Shown here one piece after another: positions 1 to 9,937 of a DNA stretch of 64,000 nt. The stretch spans positions 2,914,001 to 2,978,000 of the forward strand of contig NZ_JAUSXF010000001.1 in assembly GCF_030816475.1 (NCBI RefSeq). Direction: 5' to 3'. Both the position numbers and the translations under genes were made by a program. Below the pieces are notes generated by a model, which saw only the letters and a list, made by a program, of their open reading frames with translations, searched no databases and had not been told where the DNA came from. This DNA is from Arthrobacter pascens (GTDB taxonomy: Bacteria; Actinomycetota; Actinomycetes; Actinomycetales; Micrococcaceae). The first letter of the stretch is position 1. The number at the start of each line of letters is the position of its first letter.

Positions 1-108
1 CGGCCGTCACGGCAGTGCCTTTGGTTCAATTGATTGGCATACTGCTTGTTGGGAGCATTTTGCGCATTGTGCTCACGCGGGCCCGATGCCCTGGAATCAA
101 GGAGGATC

Positions 109-1866
109 ATGCAGCGTTCCGCGCCCCGGCCGCCCTTGCGGTTCTCCACCCAGACCCTTCTCCTTCAGCTCGGGGTGGTCCTTCTGGTGGTTCTGCTCAG
201 CGCCACCGTCCATGCCTGGCTGACCTATGACAGGGTGGGCCGGGAAGCGGAAAGCCAGGCGCTCACGCTGGCACGGGCCGTCGCTTCGGATCCGTCCGTG
301 CAGGCTGATGTCCTGGCCATCAGTGAACGGCCCGGGACTCCCCCGCCGTCCGAACTCCGTACGGGACCGCTGATGGGGGTCGCCGAGGGAGCCCGAATCC
401 GCACCGGGGCACTTTTCGTCGTCATCACCGACGAGACCGGCCTGCGGCTGGCGCATCCCGACCCGGAGCGCCTGGGCGAGAAAGTCAGCACCGATCCTTC
501 CGAAGCACTGTCCGGCCAGGAGATCACGACCCGGAACACCGGCACGCTGGGCCCCTCCGCCGGCGCCAAAGTGCCCGTGTACGCCCCGGGCACCAGCAAC
601 GTGGTGGGCGAGGTGAGCGTCGGCTACTCCATGGAGACCGTGGGCCAGAGCGTGGCACGGGACATCGGTCCTGTAGCGCTGACCGCCGCCGGGGCGCTGC
701 TGGCCGGTGTCCTGGCGTCCTTCCTGCTGCGGCGGCGCCTGCAGCGGCTCACCCTGGGTCTGGAGCCGGAAGAGATCAGCACCCTGGTCCACGATCAGGT
801 CGCCGTGTTGCAGGGCGTGGACGACGGCGTGATCGGCGTCTCCGCAGACGGCAGGATCAGCGTGTTCAACGCAGCCGCGCAACGGCTCCTGGGGCAGCCT
901 GACCTGTCCGGAACACCGTGGGCCGACGCGCCGGTTCCGGAGCAGCTGAAGTCCCTGACACGGCCCGATGCGGGCGAGGCTGATGCCCAGGAGCTGGTGG
1001 CAGGCGGGCGTGTGCTGGTGGCCAGCGCACGGAAGGCGCTGCACCGGCGTGAGGACCTGGGCTGGGTGGTGATGCTTCGCGACCGCACGGAGTTGCAGCA
1101 GCTCACCCGGCAGCTGGACGCCGTGGGGACTATGTCCACGGCCCTGCGGGCCCAGCGCCACGAGTTTGCGAACCAGCTTCACACCATCGCCGGTTTCATG
1201 GGAATGGGCCAGCACCAGCAGGCGCGGGAGTACCTGGCACGGCTGGCGGCCACAGGCCCGCTGAAGTTCCCGGTGGACCAGGCAGAGCTGCTCCAGGACC
1301 CCTACCTTCAGGCCTTCGTGGGTGCCAAAGGCGTGGAGGCCGACGAACGCGGCGTCTCGCTGCGGATCGGCCCGGAGACCCTAGTCCGCGGCCAGGTCAC
1401 CGAACCCCAGGACGTGACCACGGTGCTGGGCAACCTGATCGACAATGCCGTGAACGCCGCCGTCGTCGGGTCGGCGCCGGAGCGGTGGGTGGAAGTGGAA
1501 GTCCTGGATGAACCGGACGACGACGGCGGGACCCTGCACATCGTCGTCGCGGACTCCGGCGACGGGCTGGGGACCGCAACGGATCCCGAGGCAGTTTTTG
1601 CCGAAGGCTTCACGACCGCGTCCGGTCCCGTCGCAGCAGGTTCCCTCCGGGCGGGCGGTGGCCAGGGGCTGGGGCTCGCGCTTGCGCGTCAGCTTGCCCG
1701 CCGGCGCGGCGGGGACGTACGGGTCCTGGAGCCGGGCTCCAAGGGCGGACCGGGGGCGGTATTCATGGCATCGCTGCCGCATACGACGGCCGGCAGCCAG
1801 GGCGCAGGACGTCCGGCCGCTGATCGCGGCGTAAAGGACTTCGCTGGAAAGGACACCGATGACTGA
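109..1866 (+). CDS. Sensor histidine kinase, CitA/DcuS (CitB-family) type
   Basis: Membrane sensor kinase of 585 residues that would autophosphorylate on His and pass phosphate to the overlapping regulator. Two membrane segments (about residues 17-38 and 189-207) bracket a periplasmic sensor domain of the PAS/PDC type. A cytoplasmic PAS-like region follows, then the H-box RHEFANQLH (His about 351), the N-box LIDNAVNAA (about 443) and the glycine loop GGGQGLGLALA (about 517). The H-box form is typical of citrate/C4-dicarboxylate sensors. I place the start at 109 because GGAGG lies just upstream (spacing only 3-4 bases) and the hydrophobic segment then sits correctly; an ATG at 34 in the same frame lacks this. 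The ligand is probably a di- or tricarboxylate (inference). No transporter is adjacent in the visible part. Confidence 0.9.
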   Translation: MQRSAPRPPLRFSTQTLLLQLGVVLLVVLLSATVHAWLTYDRVGREAESQALTLARAVASDPSVQADVLAISERPGTPPPSELRTGPLMGVAEGARIRTGALFVVITDETGLRLAHPDPERLGEKVSTDPSEALSGQEITTRNTGTLGPSAGAKVPVYAPGTSNVVGEVSVGYSMETVGQSVARDIGPVALTAAGALLAGVLASFLLRRRLQRLTLGLEPEEISTLVHDQVAVLQGVDDGVIGVSADGRISVFNAAAQRLLGQPDLSGTPWADAPVPEQLKSLTRPDAGEADAQELVAGGRVLVASARKALHRREDLGWVVMLRDRTELQQLTRQLDAVGTMSTALRAQRHEFANQLHTIAGFMGMGQHQQAREYLARLAATGPLKFPVDQAELLQDPYLQAFVGAKGVEADERGVSLRIGPETLVRGQVTEPQDVTTVLGNLIDNAVNAAVVGSAPERWVEVEVLDEPDDDGGTLHIVVADSGDGLGTATDPEAVFAEGFTTASGPVAAGSLRAGGGQGLGLALARQLARRRGGDVRVLEPGSKGGPGAVFMASLPHTTAGSQGAGRPAADRGVKDFAGKDTDD

Positions 1867-2521
1867 GGATTTCCGGGTGCTGATCGTGGACGACGACTTC
1901 CACGTTGCCAAACTGCACGCAGCCTATGTGGATTCGGTGGGGGGATTCCTGGCCCTTGCGCCCGTTGGCTCGGCGTCGCTGGCGCTGCAGGCCATCCACA
2001 GCCTCCGCCCGGACCTGGTCCTGCTGGATGTCTACCTGCCGGACGCGTCGGGCCTTGACCTGCTGCAGCAGCTCGACGTGGACACCATGATCCTGAGCGC
2101 GGCGTCGGACGCCGCCTCGCTCCGAACGGCCTTCCGCCGCGGCGCCCTGGGATACCTGCTGAAGCCGTTCACGGCCGAGTCCCTCTCGCAGCAGCTGCGC
2201 TCCTATGCCCGGTACCGGCGCATCCTGGGCCAGCCCGGGGTCCTGGACCAGGACTCGGTGGAGCGCGCGAAACGGGCGCTGATCCCGGGCGACGTCACGC
2301 CGTCGGCTAAGCCGCGTTCCGCGACGGAGGCTGCCGTGCTCGAATCGCTGGTTCCCGGCGAGCAGTACTCGGCGACGGAAGTGGCCACCCGAGTGGGCGT
2401 CTCCCGGGCCACGGCGCAACGGTACCTGTCCTCGCTGGCCGATGACGGCGCCGTCGATATCCAGCTGCGCTACGGGACCACGGGCCGCCCGGAACACCGT
2501 TACGGCCTCCCGGCCAAGTAG
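1859..2521 (+). CDS. Response regulator, CitB/DcuR family
   Basis: A 220-residue two-component regulator. The N-terminal receiver shows the acidic pair VDDD, the phospho-acceptor Asp at about residue 57 in LLDVYLPD, and a Lys in YLLKPF. The C-terminal part (about 150-220) is a winged helix-turn-helix of the CitB/DcuR kind (ATEVATRVGVSRATAQRYL). The ATG overlaps the kinase stop by 8 bases, so the pair is translationally coupled. Target genes are not visible; by family, uptake of citrate or C4-dicarboxylates is likely. Confidence 0.9.
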   Translation: MTEDFRVLIVDDDFHVAKLHAAYVDSVGGFLALAPVGSASLALQAIHSLRPDLVLLDVYLPDASGLDLLQQLDVDTMILSAASDAASLRTAFRRGALGYLLKPFTAESLSQQLRSYARYRRILGQPGVLDQDSVERAKRALIPGDVTPSAKPRSATEAAVLESLVPGEQYSATEVATRVGVSRATAQRYLSSLADDGAVDIQLRYGTTGRPEHRYGLPAK

Positions 2522-2579
2522 CCGCACCCCGCCCCCGGCACCCTCCCCCGGCCCCAGGGAGACGGGGCGCAGCAAGGGA

Positions 2580-2963
2580 CTATCTGGCGCTCTTCTGGGC
2601 CACCAGCTCGATTTCGACCAGCATCTTCGGGTCAAGGAACGGGAGCACATGCACCAGGGCAAGGGTGGGGCGAATGTCGCCGAAGACCTCGCCGTGGGCA
2701 CGGCCGGCCTCTTCCCATTTGCTGATGTCCGTCACGTACAGCTTCGACTGCACGACGTCCTCGAAGCTGAACCCGGCATCGGCCAGGACGGCCCCGAGCT
2801 TCTTGAGGATGTACTGCGTCTGGGTGTAGAAGTCATCACCGACGATGCCGTCCTCACCACTGGCGGCCGTGGCGGAGATGTAGAGCGTGTTGTCCACCTG
2901 GACGGCCCGGGAATAGCCGAGGGTCTGTTCCCAGACGGAGCCGGTGCCGAATGTTTTGCGCAT
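2580..2963 (-). CDS. RidA family protein (enamine/imine deaminase-like)
   Basis: A 127-residue protein of the YjgF/YER057c/UK114 family; members hydrolyse reactive enamine/imine intermediates, though subfamilies differ. It begins MRKTFGTGSVWEQ, with the typical YSRAVQ, YISATA and LGAVLADAGFSFEDVV blocks, and ends at the normal family length. The start at 2963 is chosen because a GAAAGG-like ribosome site precedes it and homologous sequence begins there; the open frame continues far upstream without family similarity. The canonical C-terminal Arg-containing motif is not obvious (LALVHVLPFLDPKMLVEIE), so the deaminase class is uncertain. It lies 46 bases downstream of the GNAT gene, probably in one transcript. 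Confidence 0.85.
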   Translation of the reverse strand: MRKTFGTGSVWEQTLGYSRAVQVDNTLYISATAASGEDGIVGDDFYTQTQYILKKLGAVLADAGFSFEDVVQSKLYVTDISKWEEAGRAHGEVFGDIRPTLALVHVLPFLDPKMLVEIELVAQKSAR

Positions 2964-3009
2964 GGTGGGCCTTTCAGTGCTGAAATGAGTCGGCACCACT
3001 TTAGGGTGG

Positions 3010-3513
3010 CTAAACCTCCAGCCGGTAAACCTGCAGCTTTGTGTCGGTGCCGGGCACGAACCAGTCGCGCTCTGGGACTCGCTGGAACCCGGCTTTCCTG
3101 TACAGGCCATGGGCGCTCTCCCAGGTCCTGCCCGTGGTGAGGGCCACCGCTTTGGTGCCCTCCAGCGACTTCGCATGCTCGATGACGGCATCCAGCATCG
3201 CCTTGCCGGCCCCGCTGCGCTGCACCGCGGGATCCACCACGAGCATGCGGAACTCGAGCTCGTCCTCCAGTGCGATGTCAGCATACGGCTCGCCGGCAAC
3301 GGCCAGGGTCACCGAACCCACCACCTTGCCGTCCCGCTCGGCGACCCAGACGGTCGCTTTGCCAGCCCGTCCCGCTACGTCCTGGATCTGCAGCATGTAC
3401 GGGTGGTCCGGGCTGTCGAAGTGGCCTGCCGCCAGGTAGGAGTCCCGCGTGATCCGGGCAACGGCGTCGAAATCGGCTTCGACGGCGGGACGGATGATTA
3501 TCTGCTGCTGCAC
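3010..3513 (-). CDS. GNAT family N-acetyltransferase
   Basis: A 167-residue single-domain acetyltransferase expected to move an acetyl group from acetyl-CoA to an amine. The start IIIRPAVEADFDAVARI is the usual beta1-alpha1 element. The acetyl-CoA loop is represented by LVVDPAVQRSGAGKAML (R/Q-x-x-G-x-G/A form), followed by ALTTGRTWESAHGLYRKAGF, the C-terminal signature helix-strand. The substrate cannot be told. The GTG start at 3513 lies exactly six bases after a TAGCAT -10 box on the minus strand, with no Shine-Dalgarno sequence, so a leaderless message is likely. Confidence 0.85.
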   Translation of the reverse strand: MQQQIIIRPAVEADFDAVARITRDSYLAAGHFDSPDHPYMLQIQDVAGRAGKATVWVAERDGKVVGSVTLAVAGEPYADIALEDELEFRMLVVDPAVQRSGAGKAMLDAVIEHAKSLEGTKAVALTTGRTWESAHGLYRKAGFQRVPERDWFVPGTDTKLQVYRLEV

Positions 3514-3519
3514 GCCACA

Positions 3520-3525
3520 ATGCTA
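3520..3525 (-). promoter_or_regulatory. -10 box of leaderless promoter for the GNAT gene
   Basis: TAGCAT on the minus strand, followed by six bases and then the GTG of the acetyltransferase. This geometry puts the transcript start at or next to the start codon. No -35 match is clear. Confidence 0.5.
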
Positions 3526-3688
3526 GCGCCGGCCGGGGCAGGCAAACCGTGAAACAGTCCTTTCCGTGATTGAACTATCACACCTGACCACTCCACACCG
3601 CTCCACGCAGGGTGAACCCGCGTGACGTCCTGCGGCGCTGAGTTACCTGTCATTGCGGGGGTTTGCGGGGCGTTTCGGCAGACGTCAG

Positions 3689-3715
3689 CACCGCTGGCGG
3701 GCTTGTCCAGCGGTG
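3689..3715 (+). repeat. Hairpin in the 5' region of the flavin monooxygenase gene
   Basis: Perfect 9-base inverted repeat: CACCGCTGG at 3689-3697 and CCAGCGGTG at 3707-3715, with a 9-base loop. No U-run follows, so it is not a plain terminator. It lies about 50 bases upstream of the leader ORF within the 332-base gap between the GNAT start and the monooxygenase. It may be an RNA element or a protein-binding palindrome. Confidence 0.45.
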
Positions 3716-3759
3716 TGGTTGATTGTCCTCATCCCGCTCGCACAGGACCACGCAAAGGA

Positions 3760-3793
3760 GGATTCGGTGCCCAAATCCATGCCGGCCGAATCC
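3760..3793 (+). promoter_or_regulatory. Stem that can hide the leader ORF ribosome site
   Basis: Perfect 8-base pairing between 3760-3767 (end of the Shine-Dalgarno to first base of the GTG) and 3786-3793. If it forms in RNA it would block initiation of the 20-codon leader. No ligand or protein is implied by the sequence. Confidence 0.4.
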
Positions 3794-3829
3794 CTTCGCA
3801 GCCACCAACGAATAGATTCCAACGCCTAG
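3767..3829 (+). CDS. Short upstream ORF (20 codons), putative leader peptide
   Basis: A 20-codon ORF, GTG start and TAG stop, encoding MPKSMPAESLRSHQRIDSNA. It has the best ribosome-binding site in the neighbourhood, AAAGGAGG with 5 bases spacing, and ends 16 bases before the monooxygenase ATG. GGATTCGG (3760-3767), which covers part of the Shine-Dalgarno and the first base of the start, can pair perfectly with CCGAATCC (3786-3793) inside the ORF. Such an arrangement would allow translation of the leader to control the downstream gene. The peptide matches nothing I recognise and has no run of a single amino acid or Cys codons. Its expression is inferred only from the strong ribosome site. Confidence 0.5.
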   Translation: MPKSMPAESLRSHQRIDSNA

Positions 3830-3845
3830 ATTAAGGACACCTGAC

Positions 3846-5195
3846 ATGGGCACTGCTCAACGAAAACTCCACCTGAATGCCTTCCTGATGAGCACCGGGC
3901 ACCACGAGGCCTCATGGCGGCTGCCCGAAAGTGATCCGCTGGCCGGCACGGACATCCGGCATTACCAGAACCTTGCGCGCATAGCGGAGCGCGGAACCTT
4001 CGACTCAGTCTTCTTCGCCGACTCCCCCGTGATCTTCGGAGATGTGGGGCGCAGGCCTGCCGGAAAGCTCGAACCAACAGTCCTCCTGACAGCCCTGGCA
4101 GGTGCCACGGAAAAGATCGGGCTGATCGCCACGGCATCCACCACATACAACGATCCCTTCAACCTTGCCCGGCGCTTCGCCTCGGTGGACGTCGTCAGCG
4201 GAGGACGGGCCGGCTGGAACGTGGTGACCACAGCCGGGCCTGATGCGGCCCGCAACTTCGGGGTTGACGACCAGCCCGCCCACGCTGCGCGGTACGAGCG
4301 CGCCGCGGAATTCCTGGACGTGGCGGGGAAGCTGTGGGACAGCTGGGATGACGACGCCGTCGTGGCGGACAAGGAATCAGGGGTCTGGGCTGACGCGGAC
4401 CGGGTCAGGCCCATTGACCATGAAGGGAAGCATTTCAAAGTTCGCGGGCCCCTTAACGTTCCGCGCTCCCCCCAGGGTTACCCGCTGATCGTTCAGGCAG
4501 GTTCTTCCGAGGACGGCAAGGACTTGGCCGCCCGGTACGCCGAAGCCGTCTTCACTGCCCAGCAGACGCTCGAGGACGCCCAGGCTTTCTACTCGGACCT
4601 GAAGGCGCGGACTGCTGCCGCCGGCCGGGACCCGGAAGGAATTAAGATCCTTCCCGGCATCGTTCCGGTCATTGCGTCCACTGAAGCGGACGCCAGGCGG
4701 CTGGAACAGGAGCTTGACGACCTGATTAAGCCTGAATACGCGAGGGCCCAGCTGGCAAAGACCCTCAGGGTTGCCCCTGAGGAGCTCGCCCTGGACCGGC
4801 AGCTGCCCTCGGATCTTCCGTCCGAGGATTCCATCGAGGGAGCCAAGAGCCGGTACACCCTGATTGTGGAACTGGCCCGCCGGGAAAGGCTGACGGTCCG
4901 GCAGCTCATCGGGCGGCTCGGCGGAGGTCGCGGACACCGGACCTTTTCGGGAACCCCGGAGCAGGTAGCGGATGCGATCCAGCTTTGGTTCGAGAACGGC
5001 GCCGCTGACGGCTTCAACATCATGCCCCCTGTGCTCCCCGCGGGCTTGGAGATTTTCGTGGACCACGTTGTTCCCGTGCTCCGGGCCAGGGGCCTCTTCC
5101 GCACCGAATACTCGGGCAGCACGCTTCGGGAACACTACGGCCTGGAGCGGCCGTTGAACCGTTACTCCGGCGCGCTCGCGGGACTGACGGCATGA
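3846..5195 (+). CDS. LLM-class flavin-dependent monooxygenase, NtaA/SnaA/DszA family
   Basis: A 449-residue FMNH2-dependent monooxygenase of the bacterial-luciferase superfamily. Near the N-terminus LHLNAFLMSTGHHEASWR is the hallmark of the nitrilotriacetate monooxygenase branch, and ERGTFDSVFFAD, TTYNDPFNLARRFASVD and SGGRAGWNVVTT follow in the expected order, with NFG and the C-terminal GFNIMPP block. Length is typical. The partner flavin reductase is not seen nearby. Substrates in this branch include NTA/EDTA, dibenzothiophene sulfone and pristinamycin intermediates; the one here cannot be told. ATG at 3846 follows an AAGGA ribosome site 8 bases upstream. A 20-codon leader and two hairpins precede it. 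Confidence 0.88.
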   Translation: MGTAQRKLHLNAFLMSTGHHEASWRLPESDPLAGTDIRHYQNLARIAERGTFDSVFFADSPVIFGDVGRRPAGKLEPTVLLTALAGATEKIGLIATASTTYNDPFNLARRFASVDVVSGGRAGWNVVTTAGPDAARNFGVDDQPAHAARYERAAEFLDVAGKLWDSWDDDAVVADKESGVWADADRVRPIDHEGKHFKVRGPLNVPRSPQGYPLIVQAGSSEDGKDLAARYAEAVFTAQQTLEDAQAFYSDLKARTAAAGRDPEGIKILPGIVPVIASTEADARRLEQELDDLIKPEYARAQLAKTLRVAPEELALDRQLPSDLPSEDSIEGAKSRYTLIVELARRERLTVRQLIGRLGGGRGHRTFSGTPEQVADAIQLWFENGAADGFNIMPPVLPAGLEIFVDHVVPVLRARGLFRTEYSGSTLREHYGLERPLNRYSGALAGLTA

Positions 5196-5257
5196 AACCC
5201 CAGCTGAAGCTGAACCTGTTCACCCGTCCCGGCGGACTGCGCCGCCGGAACCGATAA
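5192..5257 (+). CDS. Tiny coupled ORF (21 codons), possible monooxygenase N-terminal remnant
   Basis: The ATG overlaps the monooxygenase TGA (ATGA), giving MKPQLKLNLFTRPGGLRRRNR and then TAA. The block KLNLF resembles the beta1 strand that opens proteins of the same family (LHLNAF in the upstream gene), so it may be the start of a deleted second monooxygenase. It may equally be noncoding. The resemblance covers only about six residues. Confidence 0.3.
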   Translation: MKPQLKLNLFTRPGGLRRRNR

Positions 5258-5305
5258 ACAGGAGTGCCGGGCCGGGTCTCAACAGCCCTGTCCGGCACCC
5301 TTCGC

Positions 5306-8472
<3,167 letters not shown>

Positions 8473-9069
8473 TTAGTGGGAGGAGCGGCGGTTCCGGCCC
8501 CACCAGGCAAAGGACACGCCGCTGAGACCAACCAGCAGCACGCCGGCAGTAACAGGCAGCAGCTTTTCATTGCCGGGACCTGGTCCGTCATGGGTGGATG
8601 AGGCCGGCGTCCGGGTGGGATTTGCGGACTTCACGATCGGCTTGTTCCAGTTCGATTCCGCTGACGGGCTGTCGGTGGACGAAGCGCCCGGGGCGCCAGC
8701 GGTCCCCTGGGCGGAAGGCGTTGCGGCAACGCTTGGTTCCGGCGCCACGCTCTGGACCGGCACAGGGACAGGAGCCGCCGGTGGTGCGGGTGGTGGTGGC
8801 GGTGTCTGCGTGGGGACGGCGGGCTGCCCGGTACCTGGCGGATCCGGCGACGGTTTCGGCTCGGGTTTCCGCTGGATGTCCGGGGTTCCAGGATCGCCGG
8901 GACCCTGGGCAGGCGTGCTCTGGCAGGACGCCGCGCAGGTAGCTGTGGGGTCAGCCGTGGGGGATTCCGAAGTCACTGCCGCCGCCGCTGACAGGCCCAT
9001 CGAGATCGCCAGGACCGCAGCTCCGGCTGCCGCGGAAGCCGCGCGAAGTACGGATGAGGGCAGGGTCAT
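8473..9069 (-). CDS. Ala/Pro-rich secreted, C-terminally anchored surface protein (paralogue 1)
   Basis: A 198-residue protein of no recognised family. It has a Sec-type signal peptide (about 1-32, ending AAAAV), a Cys pair (CAASC), a long Pro/Ala/Ser/Thr stalk (about 50-130), the block SPSAESNWNKPIVKS, and a C-terminus reading LLPVTAG, a hydrophobic span and an Arg-rich tail (WWGRNRR). That layout is the one of sortase substrates, but the motif is LPVTA, not LPXTG, so plain membrane anchoring is also possible. A paralogue lies 160 bases upstream with the same layout. Start ATG at 9069 follows an AAAAAGG ribosome site. It lies downstream of the EccC-like operon on the same strand. Confidence 0.7.
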   Translation of the reverse strand: MTLPSSVLRAASAAAGAAVLAISMGLSAAAAVTSESPTADPTATCAASCQSTPAQGPGDPGTPDIQRKPEPKPSPDPPGTGQPAVPTQTPPPPPAPPAAPVPVPVQSVAPEPSVAATPSAQGTAGAPGASSTDSPSAESNWNKPIVKSANPTRTPASSTHDGPGPGNEKLLPVTAGVLLVGLSGVSFAWWGRNRRSSH

Positions 9070-9118
9070 GGCTACCTTTTTCGACGGCGCGCGGCCCCCA
9101 CCGCAATGAACTCATGTT

Positions 9119-9136
9119 CCCCGGTAGTCTGCTACA
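9119..9136 (-). promoter_or_regulatory. Duplicated upstream element of the Pro-rich gene pair, copy 1
   Basis: An 18-base block identical to 9844-9861, 50 bases upstream of the start of paralogue 1 (48 bases in the other copy). On the minus strand it contains GTAG-CAGA-CTAC, a short inverted repeat. Conservation in noncoding sequence suggests a promoter or operator. Confidence 0.5.
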
Positions 9137-9229
9137 ACTCGCTGCGGGGCAGCAAATCCCGGGATTCACGGGCGGGCACGGCCGGAAACGGCCCGTTGGT
9201 TGGTTCCGGTGTGCGGCGACCGGGCCGCC

Positions 9230-9796
9230 TCAGTGCATGAAGTGGCGGTTCCGGCTCCACCACGCGAAGGCCAGGCCTGCGAGGCCAACCAGCAGCACGC
9301 CCGTCATGATGGCCGGCAGCCCGGGGCTGCCGAAGCCCGGACCGTCGCCCCTGGACACTGCGCCGGCCCGTGTGGCCTCTGAGGATTTGGAGATCGGCTT
9401 GTTCCAGTTCGACTCCGTTGAGGGGCCTGCCGTGGACGCAGCGGTCCCCGGGGTACCGGCGGTGACGTCCAGGGACGGCGTCGCCACCACGAGGGTCGGG
9501 CTTGGTTCCGGAGCGTGGGTGGCTGAAGGTGCCGCGGGCTGGGGCGGCGGAGGCGCGGGGGCCGGCGGTTTTACCGGCGCGGAAGGTTCCTGCACTGTCG
9601 GTTTCGGGCTGGGACTGCGTGGAACCTCGGACGGGGATTCGGACGGGACCGGCAGGCAGATCAGTCCACAGGTGGGTGGAGATTGCGGCGTTGCGGCGAT
9701 TGCGGGCGACATTCCGGAAAGGCCGACCGAGAGCGCCAGAACTCCAACTGCAGCCAACGCTGCCATAGCGAAGAGCACGTACGGGGATCGGGTCAT
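9230..9796 (-). CDS. Ala/Pro-rich secreted, C-terminally anchored surface protein (paralogue 2)
   Basis: A 188-residue paralogue of the next gene downstream. Signal peptide about 1-34 (ending SPAIAA), two Cys (CGLIC), a Pro-rich stalk with PSPSPKP-like stretches, the shared block TESNWNKPISKS, then LPAIMTGVLLVGLAGLAFAWW and a short basic tail. The sorting-like motif reads LP-AIM-TG, so it is degenerate. I start it at 9796, after an AAAAGG ribosome site; the frame extends 12 codons further upstream without support. The shared 18-base upstream block shows that the duplication included regulatory DNA. Role unknown; a cell-wall protein linked to the neighbouring FHA/EccC locus is possible. Confidence 0.7.
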   Translation of the reverse strand: MTRSPYVLFAMAALAAVGVLALSVGLSGMSPAIAATPQSPPTCGLICLPVPSESPSEVPRSPSPKPTVQEPSAPVKPPAPAPPPPQPAAPSATHAPEPSPTLVVATPSLDVTAGTPGTAASTAGPSTESNWNKPISKSSEATRAGAVSRGDGPGFGSPGLPAIMTGVLLVGLAGLAFAWWSRNRHFMH

Positions 9797-9843
9797 GAAT
9801 ACCTTTTCGAGAGCGCGCGGCCCCCTCCGCACCGGACTAGTGT

Positions 9844-9861
9844 CCCCGGTAGTCTGCTACA
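9844..9861 (-). promoter_or_regulatory. Duplicated upstream element of the Pro-rich gene pair, copy 2
   Basis: Identical 18-base match to 9119-9136, placed 48 bases upstream of the paralogue 2 start codon. It lies in the 141-base gap after the EccC-like gene, which argues that the pair has its own promoter. Confidence 0.5.
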
Positions 9862-9937
9862 GGTACTCCGACTGGCTGGCGGCAACACGCCGGGCGGCGC
9901 CAAATCCCCGAATAAAGGGCTGCCTGCTGTCAACCGG

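Noticed and set aside
1..108. Gene at the left edge upstream of the kinase
   Set aside because: The 71-codon frame from base 15 lacks a ribosome site and continues as a shadow across the kinase gene; the region reads as promoter/leader.
97..1215. Long minus-strand open frame opposite the sensor kinase
   Set aside because: His/Gly/Arg-rich shadow frame; the plus strand carries the full kinase motif set.
2522..2579. Terminator between the response regulator and RidA genes
   Set aside because: The stretch is C-rich and has only a weak imperfect stem; no confident hairpin.
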